A model generated the notes under the pieces. The model ran no database searches and had not been told where the DNA came from. It saw only the letters and a list, made by a program, of their open reading frames with translations. Below, one piece after another: positions 1 to 7,753 of a stretch of DNA of 40,417 nt. The DNA is taken from contig JAFUIK010000020.1 of assembly GCA_017473955.1 (NCBI GenBank), positions 1 to 40,417 on the forward strand. The letters are read 5' to 3'. How positions within the stretch are numbered: the stretch's first letter is position 1; each line of letters starts with the position of its first letter. The translations under genes and the position numbers were made by a program. Source of the DNA: Ruminococcus sp. Lineage in GTDB: Bacteria > Bacillota > Clostridia > Oscillospirales > Acutalibacteraceae.

Positions 1-1536
1 AAATACGGCAACGATTTCTCACACTTTAGTGAGCACGCTGCTATTCAGCTCAACGATACTCACCCAGTATGCTGTATCCCTGAGCTTATCAGACTTTTAG
101 GTCTTGAGGGTATCTCATTTGAAGAAGCATTCCAGATTGCTCAGAAGACTTTCGCTTACACTAACCACACAGTTATGGCTGAAGCACTTGAGAAGTGGGA
201 TATCTACCTCATGAGAAACGTTATTCCTGAGGTTTACCACATCATCGAGCTCATCAACGAGCGTCTTTGGAACGACTTCAAGGGCAGAGGTATGACAGAT
301 GACGTTATCCGCAGAATGTGCATCCTCTCTGATGACAGAGTTCATATGGCAAGACTTGCCATCTATGGCTCATCATACGTAAACGGCGTTGCTTGGATTC
401 ACACAGAAATCCTCAAGAACGACGTATTAAACGACTGGTACAAGATTTATCCAGAGCGTTTCCAGAACAAGACTAACGGTATTACACAGCGTAGATGGCT
501 TGGTCTTTGCAACCCAGAGCTTTCATCTTTCATCACAGAAAGAGTTGGCGACGGCTGGCAGAGAGATATGGCTAAGGTTGATAAGCTTGCACAGTGCATC
601 GATAAGGACGCTGTAAAAGCATTCAATAAAATTAAGGCTACAAAGAAGAAGCAGCTCGCAGCTTACGTTAAGAAGATGGAGGGCAAGGAAATCAATCCTA
701 AGTTCATCTTCGACGTACAGGTTAAGCGTCTCCACGAGTACAAGCGTCAGCTCTTAAACGCTTTCTCAATTATGTGGATTTACTTTATGATTAAAGACGG
801 CAAGCTCCCTGATTTCGAGCCAACATGCTTCATCTTCGGTGCTAAGGCTGCTCCTGGATACAGAAGAGCTAAGGCTATCATCAAATATATCAACGAAATC
901 GCAGATTTAGTAAACAACGACCCTGATACAAAGGACAAGCTTCAGGTTATCTTTGTTTCTAACTACAACGTTTCTTACGCTGAGAAAATCGTTGTTGCTG
1001 CTGATGTTTCAGAGCAGATTTCAACAGCAGGTACAGAGGCTTCAGGTACAGGTAATATGAAGTTTATGTTCAACGGTGCTGTAACACTCGGTACTTACGA
1101 CGGTGCTAACGTTGAGATTACTCAGGCTGCAGGCGAGGAGAACGAGTACATCTTCGGCGGCAGAGTTGAGGACATCGAGAACTTAAAGCGTAACGGTTAC
1201 GATCCAAAGGCTATCTATATGACTAACCCAATGCTCAAGAGAGTTGTTGATACTCTTGTTGACGGCACATTCGATGACGATGGTGCTCAGGGTGAGGGTA
1301 GCTTCGCTGAGCTCCACAACGCTCTTGTTAACGGTACACATTGGCACATCGCTGACCACTACTTCCTGTTCTACGATCTCCCAATGTACGTTGAGGCTAA
1401 GCTTCAGGTTAACCGTGACTACAAGGACAAGATGCTCTTTGGCACAAAGTGTCTTGAGAACATCGCTCACTGCTCACAGTTCAGCTCTGACAGAACAATC
1501 CTCCAGTATGCTAAGGAACTTTGGATGGTTAAATGA
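1..1536 (+). CDS. glgP: Glycogen/starch phosphorylase, 3' part (5' end outside window)
   Basis: The reading frame is open from base 1, so the gene starts before the window; 511 C-terminal residues are present of a family length of about 800. The enzyme uses phosphate to release glucose-1-phosphate from alpha-1,4-glucan in the cytoplasm, with pyridoxal phosphate as cofactor. Diagnostic sequence includes IQLNDTHP near the left edge, FAYTNHTVMAEALEKW, and the cofactor site EASGTGNMKFMFN, whose lysine codon is at 1060-1062 and should carry the pyridoxal phosphate. The C-terminus (ILQYAKELWMVK) is complete. Codon use is strongly biased towards a few codons, as in highly expressed genes. A strong hairpin terminator follows directly. 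The product is certain at family level; whether it prefers glycogen or maltodextrin cannot be told. Confidence 0.97.
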   Translation, partial: KYGNDFSHFSEHAAIQLNDTHPVCCIPELIRLLGLEGISFEEAFQIAQKTFAYTNHTVMAEALEKWDIYLMRNVIPEVYHIIELINERLWNDFKGRGMTDDVIRRMCILSDDRVHMARLAIYGSSYVNGVAWIHTEILKNDVLNDWYKIYPERFQNKTNGITQRRWLGLCNPELSSFITERVGDGWQRDMAKVDKLAQCIDKDAVKAFNKIKATKKKQLAAYVKKMEGKEINPKFIFDVQVKRLHEYKRQLLNAFSIMWIYFMIKDGKLPDFEPTCFIFGAKAAPGYRRAKAIIKYINEIADLVNNDPDTKDKLQVIFVSNYNVSYAEKIVVAADVSEQISTAGTEASGTGNMKFMFNGAVTLGTYDGANVEITQAAGEENEYIFGGRVEDIENLKRNGYDPKAIYMTNPMLKRVVDTLVDGTFDDDGAQGEGSFAELHNALVNGTHWHIADHYFLFYDLPMYVEAKLQVNRDYKDKMLFGTKCLENIAHCSQFSSDRTILQYAKELWMVK

Positions 1537-1564
1537 TTTAACTGAATATTTGTGTTCAAAACAT

Positions 1565-1595
1565 ATCCCCATCGCTTTTGCGGTGGGGATTTTTG
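1565..1595 (+). terminator. Rho-independent terminator after glgP
   Basis: An 11-bp stem (ATCCCCATCGC with GCGGTGGGGAT, one G-T wobble) with a TTTT loop is followed by five T. It sits 28 bp after the phosphorylase stop codon. Confidence 0.93.
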
Positions 1596-1656
1596 CGTGT
1601 TTTTTGAGTTGTTAACTTGAATAAGCGGACGTGCCAGTATTTGGGAAATATCACAA

Positions 1657-1686
1657 TTGACAGTAAATAACTACAGTGTGTATAAT
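1657..1686 (+). promoter_or_regulatory. Strong sigma-A promoter (P1) upstream of subtilase
   Basis: TTGACA at 1657-1662 and TATAAT at 1681-1686 with an 18-bp spacer match the consensus exactly. A transcript from here would have a leader of about 260 nt before the subtilase start at 1954. The rest of the gap 1596-1953 holds the paired repeats, a second possible promoter and a five-codon leader ORF listed separately. Confidence 0.75.
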
Positions 1687-1773
1687 TTAATTGTGAGAAA
1701 TTCATATAAATTTTGCAAAATAATGGGTGAGATACACAAAATAGCGAATATAATTCTGTTTTAGAAATAAAAG

Positions 1774-1809
1774 GTGCTATTTTTACCAGAAATCGTGCAT
1801 TTTTTACCA
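1774..1809 (+). repeat. Tandem 15-nt direct repeats, possible regulator sites
   Basis: GTGCTATTTTTACCA at 1774-1788 and GTGCATTTTTTACCA at 1795-1809 differ at one base and start 21 bp apart, two helical turns. They lie just upstream of a weaker promoter-like pair: TTGATT at 1812-1817 and an extended -10 TGACATAAT ending at 1842, with a 19-bp spacer. The geometry fits a regulator binding one face of the DNA, but this is inference. Confidence 0.45.
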
Positions 1810-1882
1810 CTTTGATTTTTAGTAATATTTTTATGACATAATATAAACAGAAAAAATAACCTTTCATAAGGAGATGATTAAG

Positions 1883-1900
1883 ATGGTTTTAGTAGTTTGA
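1883..1900 (+). other. Five-codon leader ORF (MVLVV) with its own ribosome site
   Basis: AAGGAG at 1868-1873 is followed after 9 nt by ATG GTT TTA GTA GTT TGA. This is a well-formed initiation site for a peptide of only five residues, in the leader of the subtilase gene. It could be a regulatory leader peptide or the remnant of a broken gene start; the sequence does not decide. Confidence 0.35.
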
Positions 1901-1953
1901 TTTTTTTATTATCACTAGGTAATATGAAATTTTCAGAAATTAAGGAGAAAATT

Positions 1954-3900
1954 ATGAAAACAAGTAAACTAATTATGTCTTATTTATTGGCTTTGATTGT
2001 TTTATTATTATCAGTAACTTCTACGTTTGCGGTGGATGTTGTTGACATAGATAATAAAATTTCAGAGGAATTGCTAGATATCATTTCTACAAACAAAAAC
2101 GATACTATATCAGTTTGCATTTATCTAAACAACTGTGACAAAAACATTGTAAATAAACGATTAAACGAAAAGTACAAGTATAATGTGGAAGCATATGAGA
2201 ATAAAAGGGTCTATTATAACGAAGTGGTTCCTAATATAATTATTGATAATAAAACTATTGCGGTGACTGTAGAGGGAGAAAAAATCACCCCTCAAATTCT
2301 TAGTCTCGATAATAGCAACTCTTCTTTGGATATAGAGACTAGAATGAAAATTAATAGAGCAATGACCGAAGATGTAAATAAGTTCTTGCGATGTTATAGG
2401 GAAGAAATTTCTAGTGTAGTAGGTACTTATGTGTCTGATTTTGTTGAGAATAATATAGAATTATTTGCTAAGATTATTTTTCAACCTAAATACGGAGAAT
2501 TTGTTATAGCTGAAGTTTCAGCTCAAAATGTTTATAATCTTTCAAAGTTATCCGAAGTTTGCAGGATTGATTATTTTGAAAATGTTGAATATCAGAATTG
2601 TAGTTGGAATGCTAATTCTGTTGTCCAATCAGATGATAATATTGGTTTAGGAAGCAATTTGTATAATGATGGTACTGGTTATGATGGTACTGGCATAAAA
2701 ATAGGTGTCATTGAGGCAGAGTATAGTCGTTATGACGAAACAAATTACAATTTATTAGATGCAAATATCTCTTATGTTGATGCACCAGCTGTTTCTGAAA
2801 GAATCATTAAAGCTTATCATCCAACGAAAGTTTGCTCGCTTATATGCGGAAGAAAAACAATTATTGATGGAAAAACATATGGTGGAGCAGCTGCTGGTGC
2901 TACTGTTTATCAAACTGGAATCGATAATCTTGTTGAACTTTTATCTGCAATTGAGAAATTCAGCAGTATGGGAGTAAATGTTATCAATTTTAGCGGAGGA
3001 GAACAAACGGGTACGGGATATGATTATGATGCCCAATGCGTTGATAATATACTTCATAATACAAGAGTATCTTTCGTTGTGTCCGCTGGTAACAATGACA
3101 ATGGGATAACAGATGTACACACTCCTGGTAAATCATACAATGCGATAACAGTTGGGAATGCAATTACTAAATTAGGTAACGAAGCACGAGATTTTATTAC
3201 TGTTGCTGTCGCTTCAAGTTACGAGGAGGATAGTTACTGTGCTAATAAGCCTGATGTAGTCGCTCCGGGAACATATATTTATTGGCCAGTATCAGAAAGT
3301 GAAGTGTTTCTTTTGGGACACGGGACTAGTTATTCAGCCCCAATTGTTACCGCTGTAGTAGCACAAATTATGCAAAGTGATTGTTTAGCAATATTTAATC
3401 CGAATGCTGCAAAAAATTACATCATTTGTGGTTCTAGCAACGAAAATATAGATGGAACTACCGTGTCTTACGGTGAGTTAATGGATGAGAGTGGGGCTGG
3501 TTTAGTTAACGCAGTTAGGTCGTATGAGTGTTCGAATTATGGAACAGAGTATTATGGGGTGTATTCGGCTTCTCAAACCGCACCCACCGAGTATAAAACT
3601 GTAGCGACCTATAATCTTAAAAAAGGTGAAAGTATAAGAGTAGCACTTACTTTTGAAAAAGAGGAAAACATACTTTTATACGAAGAATATGGAAACAATA
3701 TAGATATAAGACTAGTTCGAGACAATCCCTACTCAACATATTGTGTAGCTTCGGAATCAACCAATAATAATGTTGAGTTAATTGATACTAAGATTCAAAC
3801 TACTGGTAATTATTGTTTGCAAGTGAGATTGACTAGCTCTATGCTTGATCCTAGTGGTAATAGCGATTTGCATTATTGGATTTCGTGGAGAACATACTAG
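1954..3900 (+). CDS. Secreted subtilisin-like (S8) serine protease with Glu at the catalytic Asp position
   Basis: The start at 1954 is chosen because AAGGAG (1942-1947) lies just before it and a clean signal peptide follows (MKTSKLIM, a hydrophobic run, then TSTFA). Product: 648 aa. Residues about 30-225 look like a propeptide, beginning DNKISEELLDII and ending VCRIDYFENVEY. The subtilase domain follows. H289 lies in YHPTKVCSLICG (usually HGTHVAG), the oxyanion Asn is N380 in VVSAGNND, and the nucleophile is S459 in GTSYSAP after KPDVVAPG. The catalytic Asp is replaced by Glu (GVIEAEY, E254), so activity may be weak or lost. A C-terminal beta-rich domain of about 110 residues resembles P-type or pre-peptidase domains. 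No dockerin or cell-wall anchor is seen. The next gene, 61 bp downstream, encodes a dockerin protein with a module like this propeptide. Confidence 0.88.
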   Translation: MKTSKLIMSYLLALIVLLLSVTSTFAVDVVDIDNKISEELLDIISTNKNDTISVCIYLNNCDKNIVNKRLNEKYKYNVEAYENKRVYYNEVVPNIIIDNKTIAVTVEGEKITPQILSLDNSNSSLDIETRMKINRAMTEDVNKFLRCYREEISSVVGTYVSDFVENNIELFAKIIFQPKYGEFVIAEVSAQNVYNLSKLSEVCRIDYFENVEYQNCSWNANSVVQSDDNIGLGSNLYNDGTGYDGTGIKIGVIEAEYSRYDETNYNLLDANISYVDAPAVSERIIKAYHPTKVCSLICGRKTIIDGKTYGGAAAGATVYQTGIDNLVELLSAIEKFSSMGVNVINFSGGEQTGTGYDYDAQCVDNILHNTRVSFVVSAGNNDNGITDVHTPGKSYNAITVGNAITKLGNEARDFITVAVASSYEEDSYCANKPDVVAPGTYIYWPVSESEVFLLGHGTSYSAPIVTAVVAQIMQSDCLAIFNPNAAKNYIICGSSNENIDGTTVSYGELMDESGAGLVNAVRSYECSNYGTEYYGVYSASQTAPTEYKTVATYNLKKGESIRVALTFEKEENILLYEEYGNNIDIRLVRDNPYSTYCVASESTNNNVELIDTKIQTTGNYCLQVRLTSSMLDPSGNSDLHYWISWRTY

Positions 3901-3961
3901 TTGAAATTGGATTGTTAGCAAAGTTTTGATTTACTTAAAGTTGAGTTTTGGAGATGATTTT

Positions 3962-4921
3962 ATGAAGAAAACATTGTCTATGGTATTAGCATTGGTTATT
4001 ATTTTACTCTGCGGAAATGTAGTGGCAGTTGCTTATGACAATAAAATCTCACCTCAATTGTTAGAGGTGATTGAAAATGGTGACCCGAATGATACAGTCG
4101 GAATAGGTATTTCTTTCTACGGAAAACAACCTAATGCATCACAAATGCCTAGCTGGCCTGACGTAGAACAGGCTAGAATAGAGTTAGAGGAATATTACGA
4201 TAACTGGTATAAAACTGAAATAGTTCCAGTAGTTTTTGATGGAATTGAGTACAAAGAGCTTTTTGTTGGTAGCGGATTGGTTATTGTGTCTGTCAAAATT
4301 TGTGACATAGAAAAGATAGCCGATAACAGCATTGTTATGCAAATCAATTATTTCAAAAACAGTGATATGGATTATGCAGATGATAAGAAATACGAAAACA
4401 AATTTATAGAGTGTTATGTTGGTGATAGAGAATACTATGAATACGAAGAAGTATATTATCACTACTCAAATAATGAAGTAATTGATTGGTGTCTTGTCAA
4501 AGGCGAAGCTAGCCAAGTAGCACTTACGACAATGTGTTATCTAAAGTTTGATGATTTTGTCCTAAAATCTCCTAGTCTATGCTATCCTTTCGATATGAAA
4601 TATGCGGTGTACGATGTGGAGAAAGAAGAGTTTGTTGACTTGGTAGATGACTATGATAAATTAGAGCAATATGAAGGGCTCATAGATGTTTTGCGAGCAC
4701 TTGATAAAAGTGTAATGCTTGGTGATGGCGATGAAGACGGTGAGCTGTCCATACTTGATGCGACAAGTATTCAAATGGAGCTTGCCGGGTTAGGACGAAT
4801 TTGGGATAATTACACAGACCGAAGAGGTGTAACCGGTCGTTTCTCGGATATAGACAGCGACGGCGAGCTCAGCGTTCTTGACGCAACTGCAATTCAGCTA
4901 AAGCTCGCAGGACTTGAATAA
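3962..4921 (+). CDS. Secreted protein: subtilase-propeptide-like module, shared C-domain, type I dockerin (A)
   Basis: The start at 3962 is supported by GGAG at 3950-3953 and a signal peptide (MKKTLSMVLALVIILLCG...VAVA). Product: 319 aa. Residues about 25-130 match the propeptide region of the upstream subtilase: DNKISPQLLEVI against DNKISEELLDII, a shared NDT nearby, and MQINYFKNSDMDY against CRIDYFENVEY. Residues about 175-235 (DWCLVKGE...LCYP...YAVYDVEKEEF) form a domain also found in the genes at 5103 and 38928. The C-terminus is a dockerin with two calcium-loop repeats (GDGDEDGELSILD, DIDSDGELSVLD) ending LKLAGLE. It is probably co-transcribed with the subtilase. An inhibitor, chaperone or adaptor role is inferred from this layout; the exact function is unknown. 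Confidence 0.85.
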   Translation: MKKTLSMVLALVIILLCGNVVAVAYDNKISPQLLEVIENGDPNDTVGIGISFYGKQPNASQMPSWPDVEQARIELEEYYDNWYKTEIVPVVFDGIEYKELFVGSGLVIVSVKICDIEKIADNSIVMQINYFKNSDMDYADDKKYENKFIECYVGDREYYEYEEVYYHYSNNEVIDWCLVKGEASQVALTTMCYLKFDDFVLKSPSLCYPFDMKYAVYDVEKEEFVDLVDDYDKLEQYEGLIDVLRALDKSVMLGDGDEDGELSILDATSIQMELAGLGRIWDNYTDRRGVTGRFSDIDSDGELSVLDATAIQLKLAGLE

Positions 4922-4955
4922 TTTCACTCTAATTAAGAAACACGAGCATAAAAAG

Positions 4956-4986
4956 CCTGACCGATAAAAAATCGGTAGGGATTTTT
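4956..4986 (+). terminator. Rho-independent terminator after dockerin protein A
   Basis: The stem ACCGAT (4960-4965), loop AAAAA, ATCGGT (4971-4976), extended by outer CCT/GGG pairing, is followed by ATTTTT. It closes the subtilase/dockerin A unit. Confidence 0.75.
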
Positions 4987-5111
4987 GTGCGATTTATCAA
5001 AAAAAGGGCGGTAAATTCTACATTGAAAAGTCGAGGTTGTATTGACTCGATGATGCGTGCAATGTTACCACTAATGTGTATAAATATCAAAGGAGGCTTA
5101 TTATGAAAAAG
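4978..5111 (+). repeat. 134-bp leader repeat, copy 1
   Basis: This segment, from the tail of the terminator to the third codon of the gene at 5103, matches 5842-5975 over 134 bp with seven substitutions and no gaps. It contains TTGACT at 5042-5047, an inverted TCGAG/CTCGA pair around it, and AGGAGG at 5091-5096. The likely -10 (5066-5071, 18-bp spacer) is TACCAC here and TATCAT in copy 2, so copy 2 should be the stronger promoter. Confidence 0.9.
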
Positions 5112-5789
5112 ATAATGAGATTAGTCGTAATATTATGTATGATATTTATGCTTGTTACCACTTCGGTATCAGCAGCAAGCTCTAGGTACGCTAATGGTGT
5201 ATATGCAGATGAATTCGAAAAATATATGACGGATTGTGGATACGGACCAAACTATGAAGGTGAAGATTGGTTTACATATTCCGAGCTTTACCAGTATTTT
5301 GCTGAAGATAATGATACTGAAGTTCCAGATTGGTTATTGGTAGCTGGTAGGTATAGTGGTGTTGGTCCGATGCCGTGTTATGGTGTTTTTGGTGATTACT
5401 ATATACAGTTGATGAGTTATTGCATACCTTACCCATTGATTTATCACATTTATGTACCAACAGAGAACAAGTTTTACACACTTGAACAAGCGTGGACAGC
5501 AGACTTTGAGAATATAGAAAATGCTTTTACAGAGTATATCATTCCAAATGGGTCAGGTAGCTTTATAGGTGATGTTGATGATGACGGAAAACTCACAATT
5601 ATAGATGCTACTTATGTGCAGAAAGCTTTAGTAGGATTGTGTGTATTCAATTCATATGATGATTTAACATCATATAAAAACGCAACCAACACAGCAACGC
5701 TATCTTATGTTTCTGATATAGATAGAGACGGCAACCGCACGATTATGGATGCAACCACAATCCAGCTCAAGCTTGCAAAGGTTGAGTGA
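5103..5789 (+). CDS. Secreted small dockerin protein (B) with shared DW...YP domain
   Basis: The start at 5103 lies 6 nt after a perfect AGGAGG and opens a signal peptide (MKKIMRLVVILCMIFMLVTT...VSA). Product: 228 aa. Residues about 30-75 are acidic and aromatic with no family recognised. Residues about 76-148 (DWLLVAGRYSGVG...YCIPYP...YHIYVPTENKFYTLEQA) match the domain before the dockerin in the proteins at 3962 and 38928. Residues about 156-228 are a type I dockerin with repeats GDVDDDGKLTIID and DIDRDGNRTIMD, ending LKLAKVE. It presumably docks to a cohesin on a scaffold; the function of the front domain is unknown. Its upstream region is duplicated before the next gene, a cohesin-like protein, which suggests joint control. 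Confidence 0.85.
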   Translation: MKKIMRLVVILCMIFMLVTTSVSAASSRYANGVYADEFEKYMTDCGYGPNYEGEDWFTYSELYQYFAEDNDTEVPDWLLVAGRYSGVGPMPCYGVFGDYYIQLMSYCIPYPLIYHIYVPTENKFYTLEQAWTADFENIENAFTEYIIPNGSGSFIGDVDDDGKLTIIDATYVQKALVGLCVFNSYDDLTSYKNATNTATLSYVSDIDRDGNRTIMDATTIQLKLAKVE

Positions 5790-5821
5790 GTAAAAACTGA
5801 ATAACTGACTTTATCCTTATC

Positions 5822-5850
5822 TCCCCACCGCAGAAGCGGTGGGGATTTTT
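5822..5850 (+). terminator. Rho-independent terminator after dockerin protein B
   Basis: A perfect 10-bp stem TCCCCACCGC/GCGGTGGGGA with loop AGAA is followed by five T. The 3' arm and T-run are nearly the same as those of the terminator after glgP. Confidence 0.92.
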
Positions 5851-5975
5851 GTACGATTTGTCAAAAAAAGGGTGTTAAATTCTACATTGAAAAGTCGAGT
5901 TTGTATTGACTCGATGATGCGTGCAATGTTATCATTAATGTGTATAAATATCAAAGGAGGCTTATTATGAAAAAG
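5842..5975 (+). repeat. 134-bp leader repeat, copy 2
   Basis: Second copy of the segment at 4978-5111, placed identically relative to the next start codon. A promoter candidate is TTGACT at 5906-5911, an 18-bp spacer and TATCAT at 5930-5935. AAAGGAGG precedes the ATG at 5967. Confidence 0.9.
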
Positions 5976-7658
5976 CTACTTTCTATCTTGCTTGCACTCA
6001 TTATTACGCTGTCAGCGTTTTTATCTCTTTCCTTCGCGGTTTTTGCTGAAGATGCAGACACCCTCGCTGTTACTGTAAACGGCGTTACAACAAACATTCC
6101 TGTAGGCGAAAAGTTCACTTATACCTACACACTGACAGACATTAAAATCCTCAACGCAGAGGCAAGGGTTAACTACGAGTCATCGAAACTCGCTGTCACA
6201 CCTATTGATGATACAGAGGAGGCATACGATGTTGTTTTCCCTCGCGTGTCATCATACGCTGTGTGCAACACTGACCTTACTGATAGAATTCTTTACAACT
6301 TCTCAACCACTAAGGGCATCAGCTTTACAGGCGAGCAGGTTCTCGCACAGTTTGAGTTCACAGCTCTTGCTGCTGGTGAAACTACACTCAGCACAGATAT
6401 GATTGAGATGGTTGACTCTGAGAAAAACTACTACGTTGATAAAACCCCTGAGGGCCCTGTTGTGGTTAAAGAGTTCACTCACAACGAATATCTCACATAC
6501 GTAGCTGATGAAGAACCGACAGAAGCTCCTACAGAGCCTGTAAAAGCTGAAAAGGTGTCGAATGTAACAGTTACAGGTACCACTAAAGCAACTTTGACTC
6601 TTTCTTGGGACAAGGTTGACGGTGCAGTTAAGTACTGGGTGTACAAACAAATGAGCGACGGTTCCTATGCTTGCGTTAAATCTGTAGCAGATACAACATA
6701 CACAGTTGCTAACCTTAACCCTGGCACAGAGTATAGCTTCAAGGTTATTTACAGCGACGCAAACGGATGGATAAGCCCTATAGCTTCGGCTGATGTAGTA
6801 ACAGCTACAACCGAGAAAGCCGCTGACGTTGAACAGATTACAGGCGTAGCAGGACTTATTGATGCTGAAATCAGCTGGGAGCCTGTTGACGGAGCTGTTA
6901 AATACTGGATTTACAAGGCGTGGGACGAAAACGGCCCGTTTTACTGCTATGACCACACAACTGAGACTTCATACAAAGTAAGAAATCTTCAGGCTGCAAC
7001 AGATTACTATTTCAAGGTAATCACAGTTACAGAGGAAAACGGCAAGCTCGTGCTTTCAAATCTTGCAGATGCACCGGTACTTCATATTCTTACCGAAGCA
7101 GCTGAGAGCATCACAGTAAAGCTTGACAGCATTTCAAAGAATTCTGCAACAATCAGCTGGCCTGCATTTGAAAATGCCACACAGTATTGGGTTAAGTATT
7201 CTAACACAACAAAGAATGTCAACCTTGACGACCAGTGGCTCACATATGATGCAACAACTGAAACTACATATACATTCAACAACCTCAAGCCAAACAGAAC
7301 ATATTACTTCACAGTAGTAGCTAAATATGCTGACGAACAGTATGGCTATCTGGTAGCGAACTACATCGCAGTAGATACAAAGACACTGTATTCTGACGAA
7401 AACTTCTTCACATTTGAGAAGCAGGAAAACGGCGGTCTTGTTGTATCATGGCCTGAAGATGTAAATTCAGCTAAGTCGTGGATGGATGTATATGACAAAG
7501 ATGGCAACTATGTTGTCACAAACTCAACAACAACAAACTCAGTATCCTTTAGCTTTGCTTATGATTGGGAGAACTGCACATTTGCACTTAAAACTCTTGA
7601 TGCAGACTCAACAGGTCGACTCATCACACCAAAGCTTGGCTGGGAGTACAAAGAATAA
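5967..7658 (+). CDS. Secreted cohesin-like protein with fibronectin type III repeats (probable small scaffoldin)
   Basis: The start at 5967 follows AGGAGG and opens a signal peptide ending near residue 27 (FAVFA). Product: 563 aa. Residues about 30-165 have the pattern of a cohesin: an N-terminal strand with VPVG-like text (NIPVGEKFTYTYTL), then ARVNYESSKLAVTP, and later VLAQFEFTALAAGETTL. A short threonine/proline linker (EEPTEAPTEPVKAE) leads to three clear fibronectin III domains (about 195-282, 283-377, 378-472), each with SW...A.YWV/I and YTF/YKV..L......Y.F.V motifs, and a weaker fourth to the C-terminus. No dockerin, LPXTG or S-layer anchor is seen. The protein could present a dockerin-binding site on a surface or polysaccharide. 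The cohesin call is by pattern and should be tested structurally. Confidence 0.72.
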   Translation: MKKLLSILLALIITLSAFLSLSFAVFAEDADTLAVTVNGVTTNIPVGEKFTYTYTLTDIKILNAEARVNYESSKLAVTPIDDTEEAYDVVFPRVSSYAVCNTDLTDRILYNFSTTKGISFTGEQVLAQFEFTALAAGETTLSTDMIEMVDSEKNYYVDKTPEGPVVVKEFTHNEYLTYVADEEPTEAPTEPVKAEKVSNVTVTGTTKATLTLSWDKVDGAVKYWVYKQMSDGSYACVKSVADTTYTVANLNPGTEYSFKVIYSDANGWISPIASADVVTATTEKAADVEQITGVAGLIDAEISWEPVDGAVKYWIYKAWDENGPFYCYDHTTETSYKVRNLQAATDYYFKVITVTEENGKLVLSNLADAPVLHILTEAAESITVKLDSISKNSATISWPAFENATQYWVKYSNTTKNVNLDDQWLTYDATTETTYTFNNLKPNRTYYFTVVAKYADEQYGYLVANYIAVDTKTLYSDENFFTFEKQENGGLVVSWPEDVNSAKSWMDVYDKDGNYVVTNSTTTNSVSFSFAYDWENCTFALKTLDADSTGRLITPKLGWEYKE

Positions 7659-7668
7659 GTAAATGTGC

Positions 7669-7697
7669 TTGACATTCTGATGTGAGTGTGCTAAACT
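7669..7697 (+). promoter_or_regulatory. Sigma-A promoter of the rimP-nusA-infB operon
   Basis: TTGACA at 7669-7674, a 17-bp spacer and TAAACT at 7692-7697 with an extended TGC before the -10. Transcription would start about 70 nt before the rimP start codon. Confidence 0.8.
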
Positions 7698-7726
7698 AAG
7701 CTTAAGTTGAATATACTATTAAAAGA

Positions 7727-7753
7727 GAGTGGGTCTTGACGACCCGCTCTTTT
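7727..7753 (+). terminator. Hairpin terminator/attenuator in the rimP leader
   Basis: GAGTGGGTC (7727-7735), loop TTGAC, GACCCGCTC (7741-7749) and four T form a terminator 20 bp before the rimP ATG and downstream of the operon promoter. It could end transcription from the gene before, but its place inside the leader suggests attenuation of the operon. Confidence 0.75.

Noticed and set aside
1693-1953. Known riboswitch in the long subtilase leader
   Set aside because: I could not match the conserved core of any riboswitch class I know; it is reported only as a long leader with repeats.
6303-6956. Open frame of 217 codons on the minus strand within the cohesin-like gene
   Set aside because: No signal, no ribosome site, and the plus-strand gene has clear domains.
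5103-7658. Dockerin B and cohesin-like gene as one broken gene
   Set aside because: Each has its own leader, ribosome site and signal peptide, and a strong terminator stands between them.
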